Shown one piece after another: positions 1-8,154 of a stretch of DNA of 42,396 nucleotides (the stretch's first letter is position 1; each line of letters opens with the position of its first letter). The DNA comes from DATCVR01 sp036566745 (GTDB lineage: Bacteria; Actinomycetota; Actinomycetes; Jiangellales; Jiangellaceae): assembly GCA_036566745.1 (NCBI GenBank), contig DATCVR010000119.1, positions 1-42,396 of the forward strand, read 5' to 3'. The notes under the pieces were generated by a model. It saw only the letters and a program-made list of their open reading frames with translations. It was not told where the DNA came from and did no database searches. The position numbers and the translations under genes are program-made.

Positions 1-996
1 CAGCGCCACCGCCCACCAGCTGAAGCCCTGGGACTCGTCCTCGTCGTCGTAGTCGTCGTCCTCGTCGAGCGGCAGGGCGTCGTCGTAGGCGACGGGCGCC
101 GCGGCCGGAGCGATCAGCTGGGTGGCCGCGGAGGTGTCCGCAGCGGCGGCGACCGGGAGACCCGCAGCGGCCCGCTGAAGGTCGGCGCGCATCTCGTAGG
201 CGCTCTGGTAGCGGTCGAGACGGTCCTTGGCCAGGGCCTTCATCACGATGGCGTCGAGATCGCGCGGGATCGACGGATCGAGGGTGGACGGCGGCGTGGC
301 CATCTCGCGGACGTGGGAGACCGCGACCGAGACCAGCGACTCACCGACGAACGGCGGCCGGCCGGTGAGCAGCTCGTAGATCACGCAGCCGGTGGCGTAC
401 AGGTCGCTGCGGGCGTCGGCCTGCTCGCCGCGTGCCTGCTCGGGCGAGATGTACTGGGCGGTCCCGACGACGGCCGCCGTCTGGGTGAGCGCCATGCCGG
501 TGTCGGCGAGGGATCGGGCGATGCCGAAGTCCATCACCTTCACCTCGCCCTCGGTGGTGATCATGATGTTGCCCGGCTTGATGTCGCGATGGACGATGCC
601 GGCCCGGTGGCTGTACTCGAGGGCGTCGAGGGTGGCGCTGATGACCTCGATCGAGCGCTCGGGGGTGAACCGTGCGCGGTCGTGGAGCATCTCGCGCAGG
701 GTCTGGCCCTCGACGTACTCCATGACGATGTACGGGACGCGATGCCCGTCGAGCATGTCCTCGCCGGTGTCGTACACGGCGACGATGTTGCGGTGGTTCA
801 GCGAGGCGGCCGACTGGGCCTCTCGCCGGAACCGCGCCTGGAACGTGGCGTCGGTGGCGTGGTCGATCCGCAGCATCTTGAGCGCCACGATGCGGCCCAG
901 CCGGGTGTCGCGCCCACGCCGAACCTCGGCCATGCCACCACGGCCGATGACCTCGCCCAGCTCGTAGCGCTCTCCGAGGAGTCTCGGCTCGCTCAT
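1..996 (-). CDS. Serine/threonine protein kinase, PknA/PknB type (3' end outside window)
   Basis: Membrane Ser/Thr kinase of the cell-wall and division operon; 332 codons are present and the gene continues past the left edge. The kinase domain covers about residues 10-270: glycine loop GRGGMAEV at 18-25, ATP-anchoring Lys40 in VALK, catalytic HRDIKPGN, and the Mg-binding DFG motif. An acidic linker (DEDDDYDDED) is followed by the start of a hydrophobic segment (WWAVAL) at the edge, as expected for a single-pass receptor kinase. ATG at 996 is preceded by AGAGAGG about 7 nt upstream. It lies 88 bp downstream of pbpA on the same strand. Position matches pknA of M. tuberculosis, but some actinobacteria carry a single PASTA-containing PknB here; the missing C-terminus would decide. 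Confidence 0.95.
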   Translation of the reverse strand, partial: MSEPRLLGERYELGEVIGRGGMAEVRRGRDTRLGRIVALKMLRIDHATDATFQARFRREAQSAASLNHRNIVAVYDTGEDMLDGHRVPYIVMEYVEGQTLREMLHDRARFTPERSIEVISATLDALEYSHRAGIVHRDIKPGNIMITTEGEVKVMDFGIARSLADTGMALTQTAAVVGTAQYISPEQARGEQADARSDLYATGCVIYELLTGRPPFVGESLVSVAVSHVREMATPPSTLDPSIPRDLDAIVMKALAKDRLDRYQSAYEMRADLQRAAAGLPVAAAADTSAATQLIAPAAAPVAYDDALPLDEDDDYDDEDESQGFSWWAVAL

Positions 997-1084
997 CAGT
1001 CGACCTCTCTCAGTACGTCGTCGCGCACGCGAACGGTACCTGTATCCGCAACCGTGCTGCTGCCCAGCCCATGCGTGACACTCG

Positions 1085-2578
1085 TCATGACCCGAGCACC
1101 GCCTCCATGACCGACCGCGCGATGGGCGCGGCCAGCCGACCACCACCGATGTCGTCGCGCGCCGTGTCGGGCGCTTCCTCGATGACCACGGCGACCGCCA
1201 CCCGCGGCTCGTCGGCCGGCGCGAAGGAGGTGAACCAGGCATACGGGGGGCGATCGGGGTCGCTCTGGGCGGTGCCGGTCTTGCCGGCGACCTGGATGCC
1301 CGAGATCTGGGCATTCTCGCCGGTGCCGTTCTCGACGACGTCGACCATCATCGCGGTGAGATCGCGCGCGGTGTCGCGCGAGACCGCCTCGGACAGCTCC
1401 TCGGGCTCGGTCTGCTCGAGCACGCTGACCAGGTCGGGGCCGCGGACCTCGTCGACCAGATACGGCTTCATCAGCGTTCCGTCGTTGGCGATGGCCGCCG
1501 AGACCATGGCGATCTGCAGCGGCGTGGCCGTGACGTCGAACTGCCCGATGGCCGAGAGCGCGGTCTGGGGCGGATCGAGCTCCTCGGGGAACTGGCTGGT
1601 GGCGGCGTTCATCTCGTCGTCGGTGAGCGGCTGGGAGTTGAAGCCGAACCGCTCGGCCTGATCGCGCAGGGCGTCGTCGCCGAGCTCGTTGCCGAGGTAG
1701 GCGAACGCGGTGTTGCAGGAGATCCGCAGCGCCTCGGTCAGGGTCGGCGTGCCGTCCGCACAGTCGTTGCCGCTCTGGTTGGGCAGGGTGCGGTCGGTCT
1801 GCGGGAGGTCGTACTCGGCCGGGCCCGGGACCTCGGTGTCGGGGTCGAAGTCGCCGGATTCGAGCGCCGCCGCGGCCGTGACCAGCTTGAACACCGAACC
1901 GGGCGGGAGTGTCTGGGCGATGGCGCGGTTGAGCGCCGGCTTGTCCGGATCGGCCGGGATCGGGGGCTCGGCGTCGGGGTCGCCGAAGATCGCCGCCCAT
2001 GCGGCCCGCTGATCGTCGATGGTGTTGCTCGCGATCGGGTTCGGGTCGTACGACGGGCGGCTGACCATCGCCAGGATGGCGCCGGTCTCGATGTCGAGCG
2101 CGACCACCGCGCCCTTGAACCCCTCGAGGCCGTCCCACGCGGCCTGTTGGGCGGCCGGATCGATGGTGACCTTGACCGCGCCACCCTTGGGCTCCTCGCC
2201 GGTGACGAGGTCGACCAGCCGCCGGACGAACAGGCGGTCGTCGTCGCCGGACAGGATGCCGTTCTGGGCTCGCTCGAGGGCGGAGCGGCCGTAGACCGAG
2301 GAGTAGAAGCCGGTGGCGGGGGCGTAGAGCGGACCCTCGCCGTACTGGCGCTGGAAGGCCAGCTCGCCCTCGGCCGGGACCGACTGGGCGATGACGGTGT
2401 CGTCGGCCAGCAGGATCGGACCACGCTGGCGCGAGTACTCGTCGAGCAGGACGCGTCGGTTGGCGCTGCGCGAGTTGAGGTCGTCGGCCCAGAACGCCTG
2501 GACGTAGGTGACGTTGATCAACAGCGCGACGCACAGCAGGAGGCACCCGGCCGCGACCCGGCGGATCGGGGAGTTCAT
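1085..2578 (-). CDS. pbpA: Penicillin-binding protein, class B transpeptidase (PbpA)
   Basis: D,D-transpeptidase that cross-links peptidoglycan; 497 residues. One N-terminal membrane anchor (about 8-26), a dimerisation region, then the penicillin-binding transpeptidase domain with all three active-site motifs: S228-V-F-K231 (nucleophile Ser228), S287-C-N289 and K433-T-G435. Its ATG overlaps the rodA stop (ATGA at 2578-2575), indicating translational coupling with the RodA glycosyltransferase, its expected partner. The length and the RodA-PbpA pairing match the actinobacterial PbpA family rather than FtsI. The 88-bp gap to the kinase could hold a secondary promoter, but none stands out. Confidence 0.97.
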   Translation of the reverse strand: MNSPIRRVAAGCLLLCVALLINVTYVQAFWADDLNSRSANRRVLLDEYSRQRGPILLADDTVIAQSVPAEGELAFQRQYGEGPLYAPATGFYSSVYGRSALERAQNGILSGDDDRLFVRRLVDLVTGEEPKGGAVKVTIDPAAQQAAWDGLEGFKGAVVALDIETGAILAMVSRPSYDPNPIASNTIDDQRAAWAAIFGDPDAEPPIPADPDKPALNRAIAQTLPPGSVFKLVTAAAALESGDFDPDTEVPGPAEYDLPQTDRTLPNQSGNDCADGTPTLTEALRISCNTAFAYLGNELGDDALRDQAERFGFNSQPLTDDEMNAATSQFPEELDPPQTALSAIGQFDVTATPLQIAMVSAAIANDGTLMKPYLVDEVRGPDLVSVLEQTEPEELSEAVSRDTARDLTAMMVDVVENGTGENAQISGIQVAGKTGTAQSDPDRPPYAWFTSFAPADEPRVAVAVVIEEAPDTARDDIGGGRLAAPIARSVMEAVLGS

Positions 2579-3957
2579 CGCAGCCTCACCACCTGGGTGG
2601 TGGCGTCGTCGGAGTTCGCGTGCGGCGCTGGCGGCGGAGCCGGGCGGCGGGCGGCGTCGGACAGGCGTATCAGCAACGCGATCAGCACCCAGTTCATCAC
2701 GAGCGAGGACCCGCCGAGGGACAGGAACGGCGTGGTGAGGCCGGTCAGCGGGATGAGCTTGGTGACGCCGCCCATGACGATGAACACCTGGAGGAGGAAC
2801 CCGGCGGCCAGGCCGGATGCGAGCAGCTTGCCGAAGGGGTCGCGCAGGACGAGCCCGGCGCGGAGGCCCCGCGAGGCGAGCACGGCGTAGAGCACGATGA
2901 TCGCCATCAACCCGGTCAGGCCGAGCTCCTCGCCGAGCGCGGCCGCGATGAAGTCGCTCTCGGCGATCGGGATCATGTCCGGTCGCCCCTGGCCGAGGCC
3001 GGTGCCGAGCAGCCCGCCGTACGCCAGCCCGTAGAGCGACTGGGCGACCTGGCCGGTGGCGTCGACGAACGGGTCGAGCCAGGTGTCGACACGGACCTGG
3101 ACGTGGGAGAACGCCGAATTGGCCGCGAACGCCGCCAGGACGATCAGGATGAGGCCGAGCACGATCCACGAGATCCGCTCGGTGGCGATGTAGATCATCA
3201 GCACGAAGATGCCGAAGAGCAGCAGCGACGGGCCGAGGTCGCGCTGGACCGCGAGGATGCCCAGCGCGCCGAGCCAGACCAGCAGGATCGGGCCGAGGTC
3301 GCGGGCCCGGGGCAGGTCGACGCCGAGGAACCGGCGGCCGGCCAGCGCGAGGGCGTCGCGGGTGCGCACGAGGTACGCCGCGAACGCGATGATGAGGATG
3401 ATCTTGGCGGCCTCGCCGGGCTGGAACGTGGGGCCGCCCAGCCGGATCCAGATGCGGGCGCCGCGGACCTCGTGGCCGATGACCGGCAGCAGCGGCAGCA
3501 TCAGCAGCACCAGGCCACCCAGCCCGGCGATGTAGGGGTACCGGGCGAGCACGCGGTGGTCGGGGACGAAGATCAGCACCGCGACGAAGAGCCCGACCCC
3601 CAGCACCATCCAGGTCAGCTGGATGGTGGCGTTGGAGGTGTCGTCGGCCAGGTCGAGACGGTGGATCATCGCCAGGCCCAGCCCGCACAGCGTCACCACG
3701 ATGGGGAGGATCACCGGGTCGGCGTACGGAGCCCGGATGCGGATGATGACGTGCGCGATGCCGGTGACGACGCAGAGCCCGCCGAGGTAGGCCAGCGCGT
3801 TGGGCGGGACCTCGCCCAGGGCGCCGAGGTCGACGTTGATGTAGGCGAACGTGGCGATGCCGATGGCGAAGATCAGCAGGATGAGTTCGGTCCCGCGTCC
3901 GCGCCGGGGGACGACGTTAGTTTCCTCGCCTGGCCGGGCCAGAGCGTTGATGCTCAC
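2575..3957 (-). CDS. rodA: RodA/FtsW-type peptidoglycan glycosyltransferase (SEDS family)
   Basis: Polytopic SEDS protein that polymerises lipid II into glycan strands, working with PbpA. About 460 residues with roughly twelve hydrophobic segments. SEDS signatures are visible: a PTFQPGEAAK segment (family form FQPSE/K), and near the C-terminus IPLTGLTTPFLSLGGSS. I chose the GTG at 3957 because it overlaps the pstP stop as GTGA and has GGAG about 8 nt upstream; an in-frame ATG at 3972 would add five residues and overlap pstP further. The tail is Pro/Ala-rich and cytoplasmic. The stop overlaps the pbpA start by four bases. Confidence 0.96.
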   Translation of the reverse strand: MSINALARPGEETNVVPRRGRGTELILLIFAIGIATFAYINVDLGALGEVPPNALAYLGGLCVVTGIAHVIIRIRAPYADPVILPIVVTLCGLGLAMIHRLDLADDTSNATIQLTWMVLGVGLFVAVLIFVPDHRVLARYPYIAGLGGLVLLMLPLLPVIGHEVRGARIWIRLGGPTFQPGEAAKIILIIAFAAYLVRTRDALALAGRRFLGVDLPRARDLGPILLVWLGALGILAVQRDLGPSLLLFGIFVLMIYIATERISWIVLGLILIVLAAFAANSAFSHVQVRVDTWLDPFVDATGQVAQSLYGLAYGGLLGTGLGQGRPDMIPIAESDFIAAALGEELGLTGLMAIIVLYAVLASRGLRAGLVLRDPFGKLLASGLAAGFLLQVFIVMGGVTKLIPLTGLTTPFLSLGGSSLVMNWVLIALLIRLSDAARRPAPPPAPHANSDDATTQVVRLR

Positions 3958-5396
3958 GACCACTCCGAGCATTCGAGGCCCGGGAAGTCGGGGGTGGGGT
4001 CGGGCGTGGGTGTGGTGGTGGCCCGCGGGTCGGGGGTGGTGCCGCCCGTACCGCTGGTGCCGCCGGTGGTGCCGGTGCCGGTCCCGCCGGGAGGTGTCGC
4101 GGGCGGCGTCGCGGGCGGTGTGGTGGCGGTGCCGGTGGGCGATGGGTCGGGGGCGTGGGCTTCGCAGGCCTGGTCGCGCAGGTTGCCCACGATCTGCTGA
4201 GCGTCGTCGAGGTCCTCGGCGGGAATCGTCTCGGCGACCCGGGCGCGGACCAGCCGCGGCAGCGAGCGAACCGGCAGCCCACCCGGCACGTCGTACAGCT
4301 CGGACAGGCGGACCGGACCGATCTCCTGACTCACGCCCTGGTAGATCGCTACCTCGCCGGAGCTGTCGGCGACGTAGTACTGGTCGCGGACCCAGTCGTT
4401 GGCCAGGCTCAGCCCGGCCCAGCCGACGAGGGCGACGAGAGCGACCACGAAGACCGGACGGACCCACCGGAATCGTCGCGGCGGCTGGGGCGCGTAGCGC
4501 ATCGCTTCGAGCTCGTCGGGATCGGCGGGCTTCTCCTCGCCGGTGATGAGGCCGCGCAGGGCCGCGCCGGGCCGGCGGCGCTGGGGGCGGTCGCGCCCGG
4601 TGGTGGGCTGGTCGCCGGCAGCGGCTCCGACGAGGTAGGCCTCGGCGGTGTCGTCCGGCTCGCGCGGGCCGTCGACCTCGACGACGTCGGCGACGACGAC
4701 GGTGACGTTGTCGGGAGCGCCGCCGGCGAGCGCGAGCCGGATGAGCTCGTCGGCCGCGGCGTCGAGGTCGTCCTTGGAGGTGAGCGCCTCGGCGATGGCG
4801 GCGTCGGACACTCCGGCGTTGTCGAGGCCGTCGCTGCAGACGAGGACGCGGTCGCCCGGCATGACCTCGACGAACTCGAGGTCGGGCTCGACCTGGTCCT
4901 GGCCCTGGAGTGCCTTGAGGATGAGCGACCGGGCCGGGTGGACCCCGGCCTCCTCGCGGGTGATGCGCCCTTCGTCGACCAGCGACTGGACGAACGTGTG
5001 GTCGTGGCTGAGCTGGCGGATCGCGCCGTCGCGGAGGAGGTAGGCGCGGGAGTCGCCGATGTGCCCCATGGCCAGCGCGGTGCCGGTCCACAGGAACGCG
5101 GTGACCGTGGTGCCCATGCCCTCGCGGCTGGAGTCGTCGACGATGAGCTGGCGGATGCGGACGTTGGCGGCGCGGATGGCGCCGGCCAGCGCCTCGAGGG
5201 GATCGCTGCCGCTCGGGTCGTGCTCGGCCTGGACGAGCTCCTCGATCGCGGCCTGGCTGGCCACCTCGCCCGCGGCGTGGCCGCCCATGCCGTCGGCGAT
5301 GGCGAGCAGGAACGGCCCGGCGTAACCGGAGTCTTCGTTCCCTTCCCGGACCAGACCGACATCGGAGCGCGCGACATAGCGCAACGTCAAGGGCAT
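3954..5396 (-). CDS. pstP: PP2C-family Ser/Thr phosphatase (PstP)
   Basis: Metal-dependent phosphatase that reverses PknA/PknB phosphorylation; 480 residues. The PP2C domain spans about 5-240 with metal-binding motifs GNED (19-22), DGMGGH (35-40), GDSRAY (114-119), SDGLDNAG (188-195) and DNVTVVVAD (229-237). A juxtamembrane linker leads to one transmembrane helix (about 314-332). The extracytoplasmic part ends in a Thr/Pro/Gly-rich tail (about 418-472) with Cys476 close to the C-terminus. It starts 6 bp after the fhaB stop and overlaps rodA, so it sits inside one polycistronic unit. This architecture matches mycobacterial PstP. Confidence 0.97.
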   Translation of the reverse strand: MPLTLRYVARSDVGLVREGNEDSGYAGPFLLAIADGMGGHAAGEVASQAAIEELVQAEHDPSGSDPLEALAGAIRAANVRIRQLIVDDSSREGMGTTVTAFLWTGTALAMGHIGDSRAYLLRDGAIRQLSHDHTFVQSLVDEGRITREEAGVHPARSLILKALQGQDQVEPDLEFVEVMPGDRVLVCSDGLDNAGVSDAAIAEALTSKDDLDAAADELIRLALAGGAPDNVTVVVADVVEVDGPREPDDTAEAYLVGAAAGDQPTTGRDRPQRRRPGAALRGLITGEEKPADPDELEAMRYAPQPPRRFRWVRPVFVVALVALVGWAGLSLANDWVRDQYYVADSSGEVAIYQGVSQEIGPVRLSELYDVPGGLPVRSLPRLVRARVAETIPAEDLDDAQQIVGNLRDQACEAHAPDPSPTGTATTPPATPPATPPGGTGTGTTGGTSGTGGTTPDPRATTTPTPDPTPDFPGLECSEWS

Positions 5397-5402
5397 CCGT
5401 GC

Positions 5403-5870
5403 CTACTTCCGCAACTCGACGACGGTCTTACCGAGGCGGAACCTGCTCTTGATGTTCACCGGCGTGCTGCGGGTGAGGCGCTGGTTGCCGACATAGGTGC
5501 CGTTCGTGGAGCCGAGGTCCTCGACGTACCACTGGCCCTCGTGGAAGCGGAGCCGGGCGTGCTGGGTCGAGATGTACTCGTCGGCCAGCGGCATCGTGCA
5601 GTCGGTGCCCCGGCCGAAGGTGACCGGCGCGCCCTGGAGTGGGGCGCTGCGGCCGATGTCGGGGCCCTCGACGATGACCGCCTGCGAGGGCATGCCCTTG
5701 GTGGGGCGAGCGCCCTTGGGCGGCTTCGTGGCGCCCCTGGCCTCCTTGGGCGCCTTGGTCGGCCGGACGCCGAACAGATCGGCCCGCATGGCCGAGGTGA
5801 CGGACAGGATCAGCAGCCAGAGCACGGCCAGAAAGCCGAGCTTGATCACCGTGAGGGTCAGTTCGGACAC
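5403..5870 (-). CDS. fhaB: FHA-domain protein FhaB (FipA-like)
   Basis: Small membrane-anchored phosphothreonine reader, 155 residues. An N-terminal transmembrane helix (about 7-26) is followed by a Lys/Pro/Gly-rich linker (35-62) and an FHA domain (84-150) with the canonical GR (86-87), S101-x-x-H104 and STNGT (121-125) phosphopeptide-binding residues. The GTG start at 5870 lies 4 bp after the fhaA stop and has an exceptionally good ribosome site (GGGAGGTGAG, 3-7 nt spacing). In mycobacteria FhaB links PknA/B signalling to septal FtsZ/FtsQ; the same role is inferred here from synteny. Confidence 0.95.
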   Translation of the reverse strand: MSELTLTVIKLGFLAVLWLLILSVTSAMRADLFGVRPTKAPKEARGATKPPKGARPTKGMPSQAVIVEGPDIGRSAPLQGAPVTFGRGTDCTMPLADEYISTQHARLRFHEGQWYVEDLGSTNGTYVGNQRLTRSTPVNIKSRFRLGKTVVELRK

Positions 5871-5874
5871 GTGC

Positions 5875-6594
5875 TCACCTCCCTGGGCTGCGTCGATGGA
5901 CGTCGACGACGGTCGAGCCGAGCACGATACGCGAGCCGTCTGTGACAGGCGCCTGCGGAACGCGCGCACCGTCGATGATGGTGCCGTTGGTGGAGCCGAG
6001 GTCGACCGCGACCAGCTGGGCGTCGGCACCCTGGCCGTAGACCCGGACCTCGACGTGACGACGCGAGACCCCGGGGTCGTCGATGCGCAGGTCGCACTCG
6101 CTGCCGCGGCCGAGGACGACGCCCGGCGGGATGACCGGGTGCTGGGTGCCGTTGATGACGAGGTAGCCGACTGCGTTGTGCTCGGCGGCGGTGGTGGGGG
6201 CATACGACGCACCCCGGTCGACGCCGGCCCGCACGGTGCTGCGGACCCGGAACTGGCCGGTGCCGAGGTCGTCGTGGCGTTCGAAGGACACGGTGATGGG
6301 GCCGGTGAAGGCGTAGTGCTGGAGATCGGCGTGCTCGCGCGCGAGATCGATGAGCTCGGTCGAGAGGGTGCCGACGTAGGCGCCCAGCCGGTCGTGGTCG
6401 TTCGGGCCGAGTTCGATGACGAAGTCGTTGGGGACCAGCGCTCGCTCACGCGTGACGATCTGGGCGTTGTTGTCGAGCTCGCGCTGGATGGCCGCGGCGA
6501 TCTCGACCGGCTGGACCTCGGACCGGAATGCCCTGGTGAACGCACCCTGCACCAAGCCCTCGAGGCGCTGCTCGAAGCGCTGCAGGACGCCCAT
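5875..6594 (-). CDS. fhaA: FHA-domain protein FhaA (DUF3662 + FHA)
   Basis: Cytoplasmic phosphothreonine reader, 239 residues. The N-terminal DUF3662 domain (about 1-125, beginning MGVLQRFEQRLEGLV) is followed by a short flexible stretch and an FHA domain (about 150-230) with GR (162-163), SRRH (177-180) and STNGT (201-205). In mycobacteria FhaA binds phosphorylated MviN/MurJ and tunes wall synthesis. I chose ATG 6594 rather than GTG 6600 because GGGGAGG sits 5 nt upstream of the ATG and would overlap the GTG; homologues also start MGVLQRFE. It is shorter than the mycobacterial protein, which has a long linker. First gene of the operon. Confidence 0.96.
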   Translation of the reverse strand: MGVLQRFEQRLEGLVQGAFTRAFRSEVQPVEIAAAIQRELDNNAQIVTRERALVPNDFVIELGPNDHDRLGAYVGTLSTELIDLAREHADLQHYAFTGPITVSFERHDDLGTGQFRVRSTVRAGVDRGASYAPTTAAEHNAVGYLVINGTQHPVIPPGVVLGRGSECDLRIDDPGVSRRHVEVRVYGQGADAQLVAVDLGSTNGTIIDGARVPQAPVTDGSRIVLGSTVVDVHRRSPGR

Positions 6595-6688
6595 GGCCAC
6601 CTCCCCTTGCCGTCAGTGTTCGATGTGTACGACTGGCCGTGCCCTGATCGTAACGGCGCGGAGCCTGTGGACGCGGATCCGGCCGTGC

Positions 6689-7117
6689 TCAGACCCGCTC
6701 CCACGAGGCGACGGGTCCGGTCACGATCGTGAACAACGGATGTGCATCGGGACACTTCACGTGGGCCCAGCGCCGTGCCGTCTCCGGGCTCCGCAAAGCG
6801 AGCTTTCCGCGTAGATGGTGCCATTCATACATGAGTTGGCAATCGGTGGTCTCGATGGTCGACGGGGTCGGTTCAGCGCTGATCCTCGCGACGTCGAAGC
6901 GGTACCCCCGTCGGGTCGCCTCGTCGGCGGTGGCCGCGAGGAAGGCTGCGATGGCGGCGCGCGGGTTCGCGTGGTGCCGAAATCGCTCGAGCTGGGGGTG
7001 GTCTCGGTAGCCGATCGTGCCACCTTCGAGAACTTTCTGCGCCAGGAGTGCCTCGCGCCAGGACGCCGTGAGTCCCTGCCGATCGAGATGGCGTGGGTGG
7101 ACCGTCCACAAGCGCAC
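6689..7117 (-). CDS. Pyrimidine dimer DNA glycosylase (Pyr_excise / DenV-like family)
   Basis: Predicted base-excision enzyme for UV-induced cyclobutane pyrimidine dimers, 142 residues, the usual size for this family. Characteristic segments: MRLWTVHPRHLDRQGL at the N-terminus, ASWREALLAQKVL, GYRDHPQLERFR, and YEWHHLRGKL. Glu22 in the WREALL segment aligns with catalytic Glu23 of T4 endonuclease V. The start is a GTG with GGGAG about 6 nt upstream. Odd point: T4 DenV uses the amino group of Thr2, but residue 2 here is Arg, so the catalytic mechanism cannot be assumed. It sits between fhaA and tRNA-Leu, transcribed divergently from the tRNA. Confidence 0.88.
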   Translation of the reverse strand: MRLWTVHPRHLDRQGLTASWREALLAQKVLEGGTIGYRDHPQLERFRHHANPRAAIAAFLAATADEATRRGYRFDVARISAEPTPSTIETTDCQLMYEWHHLRGKLALRSPETARRWAHVKCPDAHPLFTIVTGPVASWERV

Positions 7118-7181
7118 GTCGTCTCCCTCCCCCGGACCCGTCAGCCGCGAACGGGTGGCCTACCGCGTCGCGGCAGCGTGT

Positions 7182-7187
7182 TAATCT
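7182..7187 (+). promoter_or_regulatory. Probable -10 box of the tRNA-Leu promoter
   Basis: TAATCT fits the actinobacterial TANNNT consensus and lies in an AT-rich patch (TTAATCTAGT) that stands out from its GC-rich surroundings. Transcription would start near 7194, about 32 nt before the mature tRNA. No convincing -35 box is seen. Confidence 0.45.
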
Positions 7188-7225
7188 AGTCCGGCTGCGT
7201 CGGGCCGATGGCCGGACGTGAGCGC

Positions 7226-7312
7226 GCGCGGGTGGCGGAATAGGCAGACGCGCACGGTTCAGGTCCGTGTGTCCGAAAGGACGTGGGGGTTCAACTCCCC
7301 CCTCGCGCACCA
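7226..7312 (+). tRNA. tRNA-Leu (anticodon CAG), CCA encoded
   Basis: An 87-nt class II tRNA that I folded by hand. Acceptor 5' strand 7226-7232 (GCGCGGG) pairs with CTCGCGC, with one G-T wobble, followed by discriminator A7309 and an encoded CCA (7310-7312). The anticodon stem CACGG/CCGTG encloses loop TTCAGGT, giving anticodon CAG. The long variable arm has stem GTCC/GGAC, and the T arm is GGGGG-TTCAACT-CCCCC. Position next to fhaA mirrors leuT in M. tuberculosis. Confidence 0.97.
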
Positions 7313-7320
7313 TCTTCATC

Positions 7321-7353
7321 ACAGCCCCGGCCGGGAGATCCGGCCGGGGCTGT
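7321..7353 (+). terminator. Strong hairpin after tRNA-Leu (terminator-like)
   Basis: A perfect 14-bp inverted repeat, ACAGCCCCGGCCGG / CCGGCCGGGGCTGT, with loop GAGAT begins 8 nt after the tRNA CCA end. No U-tract follows, as is common for actinobacterial terminators. It most likely ends the tRNA transcript. Confidence 0.75.
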
Positions 7354-7521
7354 GTGCGTTATCCGGGTGGTGTTCGATCGCACGCTCTGTCCACAGGCCG
7401 GATGGCCAGGCGGTGGTCGTCCACATTCGGGGAGCCGACGGTTCCGGCGGCCCGAGGAGCCGATCGACGATCGAGGGGCTGATCCACCCGGGTCGGCAGC
7501 CCTCGTCGAAAGGCCGCCCCC

Positions 7522-8142
7522 ATGCTCGTCCTCGCGAACGCCGGTGCGCTCGCCCTGTCCGTCGCTATGCTCGCGCCCACCGGTGTGGGCGGTGCTCACG
7601 CGGATGTTGCCGACCGGCCGTACCGCCTGTCCTCGCCTGAGAGGTGCGCCTCTGTGACCATGCCACGCGACCACGCCGCTCCGCTCGACGGGTTCCACAT
7701 CGGCCACGTCCCGGCCGGAGTGGGCGCCGCCTCCGACTTCGCCTACGAGTGGGAGGACGTCGGCTTCGCGACGCGGGTGTGGGAGAGCACCAGCCCCGTG
7801 GGGTCGGTGGTCGACCTCCAGGTGGCCGTCGTGCGCGGCGCCCAGCTGTCCGACGTCGAGTCGCTGCGGACGTTCCTGGCGGAGTACCACGAGCAGGATC
7901 CCGCCACCTGGGGGCGCGAGTCGCTGACTGCCAACGGCAAGCCTGGCTTCCGCGCCGACGCCCAGGCCGTCTGGCTGGCCGAGCCGGGCCTCGCCGTCTC
8001 GGTCAAGGTCGACCGCGGGCGCTTCTCCGACGCCGACCTGATCGCCACCACGTGCGGCATCGCCGCTTCCGCGGAGGGCGGCGGCAAGCGTGGCGGCGGG
8101 TTGCCCGGGCGCGAGGGATCAGACTCGGGCGGCGGGACCTGA
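7522..8142 (+). CDS. Hypothetical protein, probably exported
   Basis: A 206-residue protein I do not recognise. Residues 1-28 are hydrophobic and end in an AHA-like site suggesting signal peptidase cleavage, but the n-region lacks basic residues; upstream in-frame codons (PRRK) would supply them but no ATG, GTG or TTG is available there. The mature part contains two cysteines (in ERCASV and TTCGI) about 150 residues apart that could pair, and a Gly/Arg-rich tail. It ends 12 bp from the convergent Asp-box gene. Codon use looks like a real high-GC gene; function unknown. Confidence 0.7.
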   Translation: MLVLANAGALALSVAMLAPTGVGGAHADVADRPYRLSSPERCASVTMPRDHAAPLDGFHIGHVPAGVGAASDFAYEWEDVGFATRVWESTSPVGSVVDLQVAVVRGAQLSDVESLRTFLAEYHEQDPATWGRESLTANGKPGFRADAQAVWLAEPGLAVSVKVDRGRFSDADLIATTCGIAASAEGGGKRGGGLPGREGSDSGGGT

Positions 8143-8154
8143 GGTCGTCTTGCC

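Noticed and set aside
1..996. Assignment of the kinase specifically as PknB
   Set aside because: PASTA repeats would be outside the window; synteny equally fits PknA.
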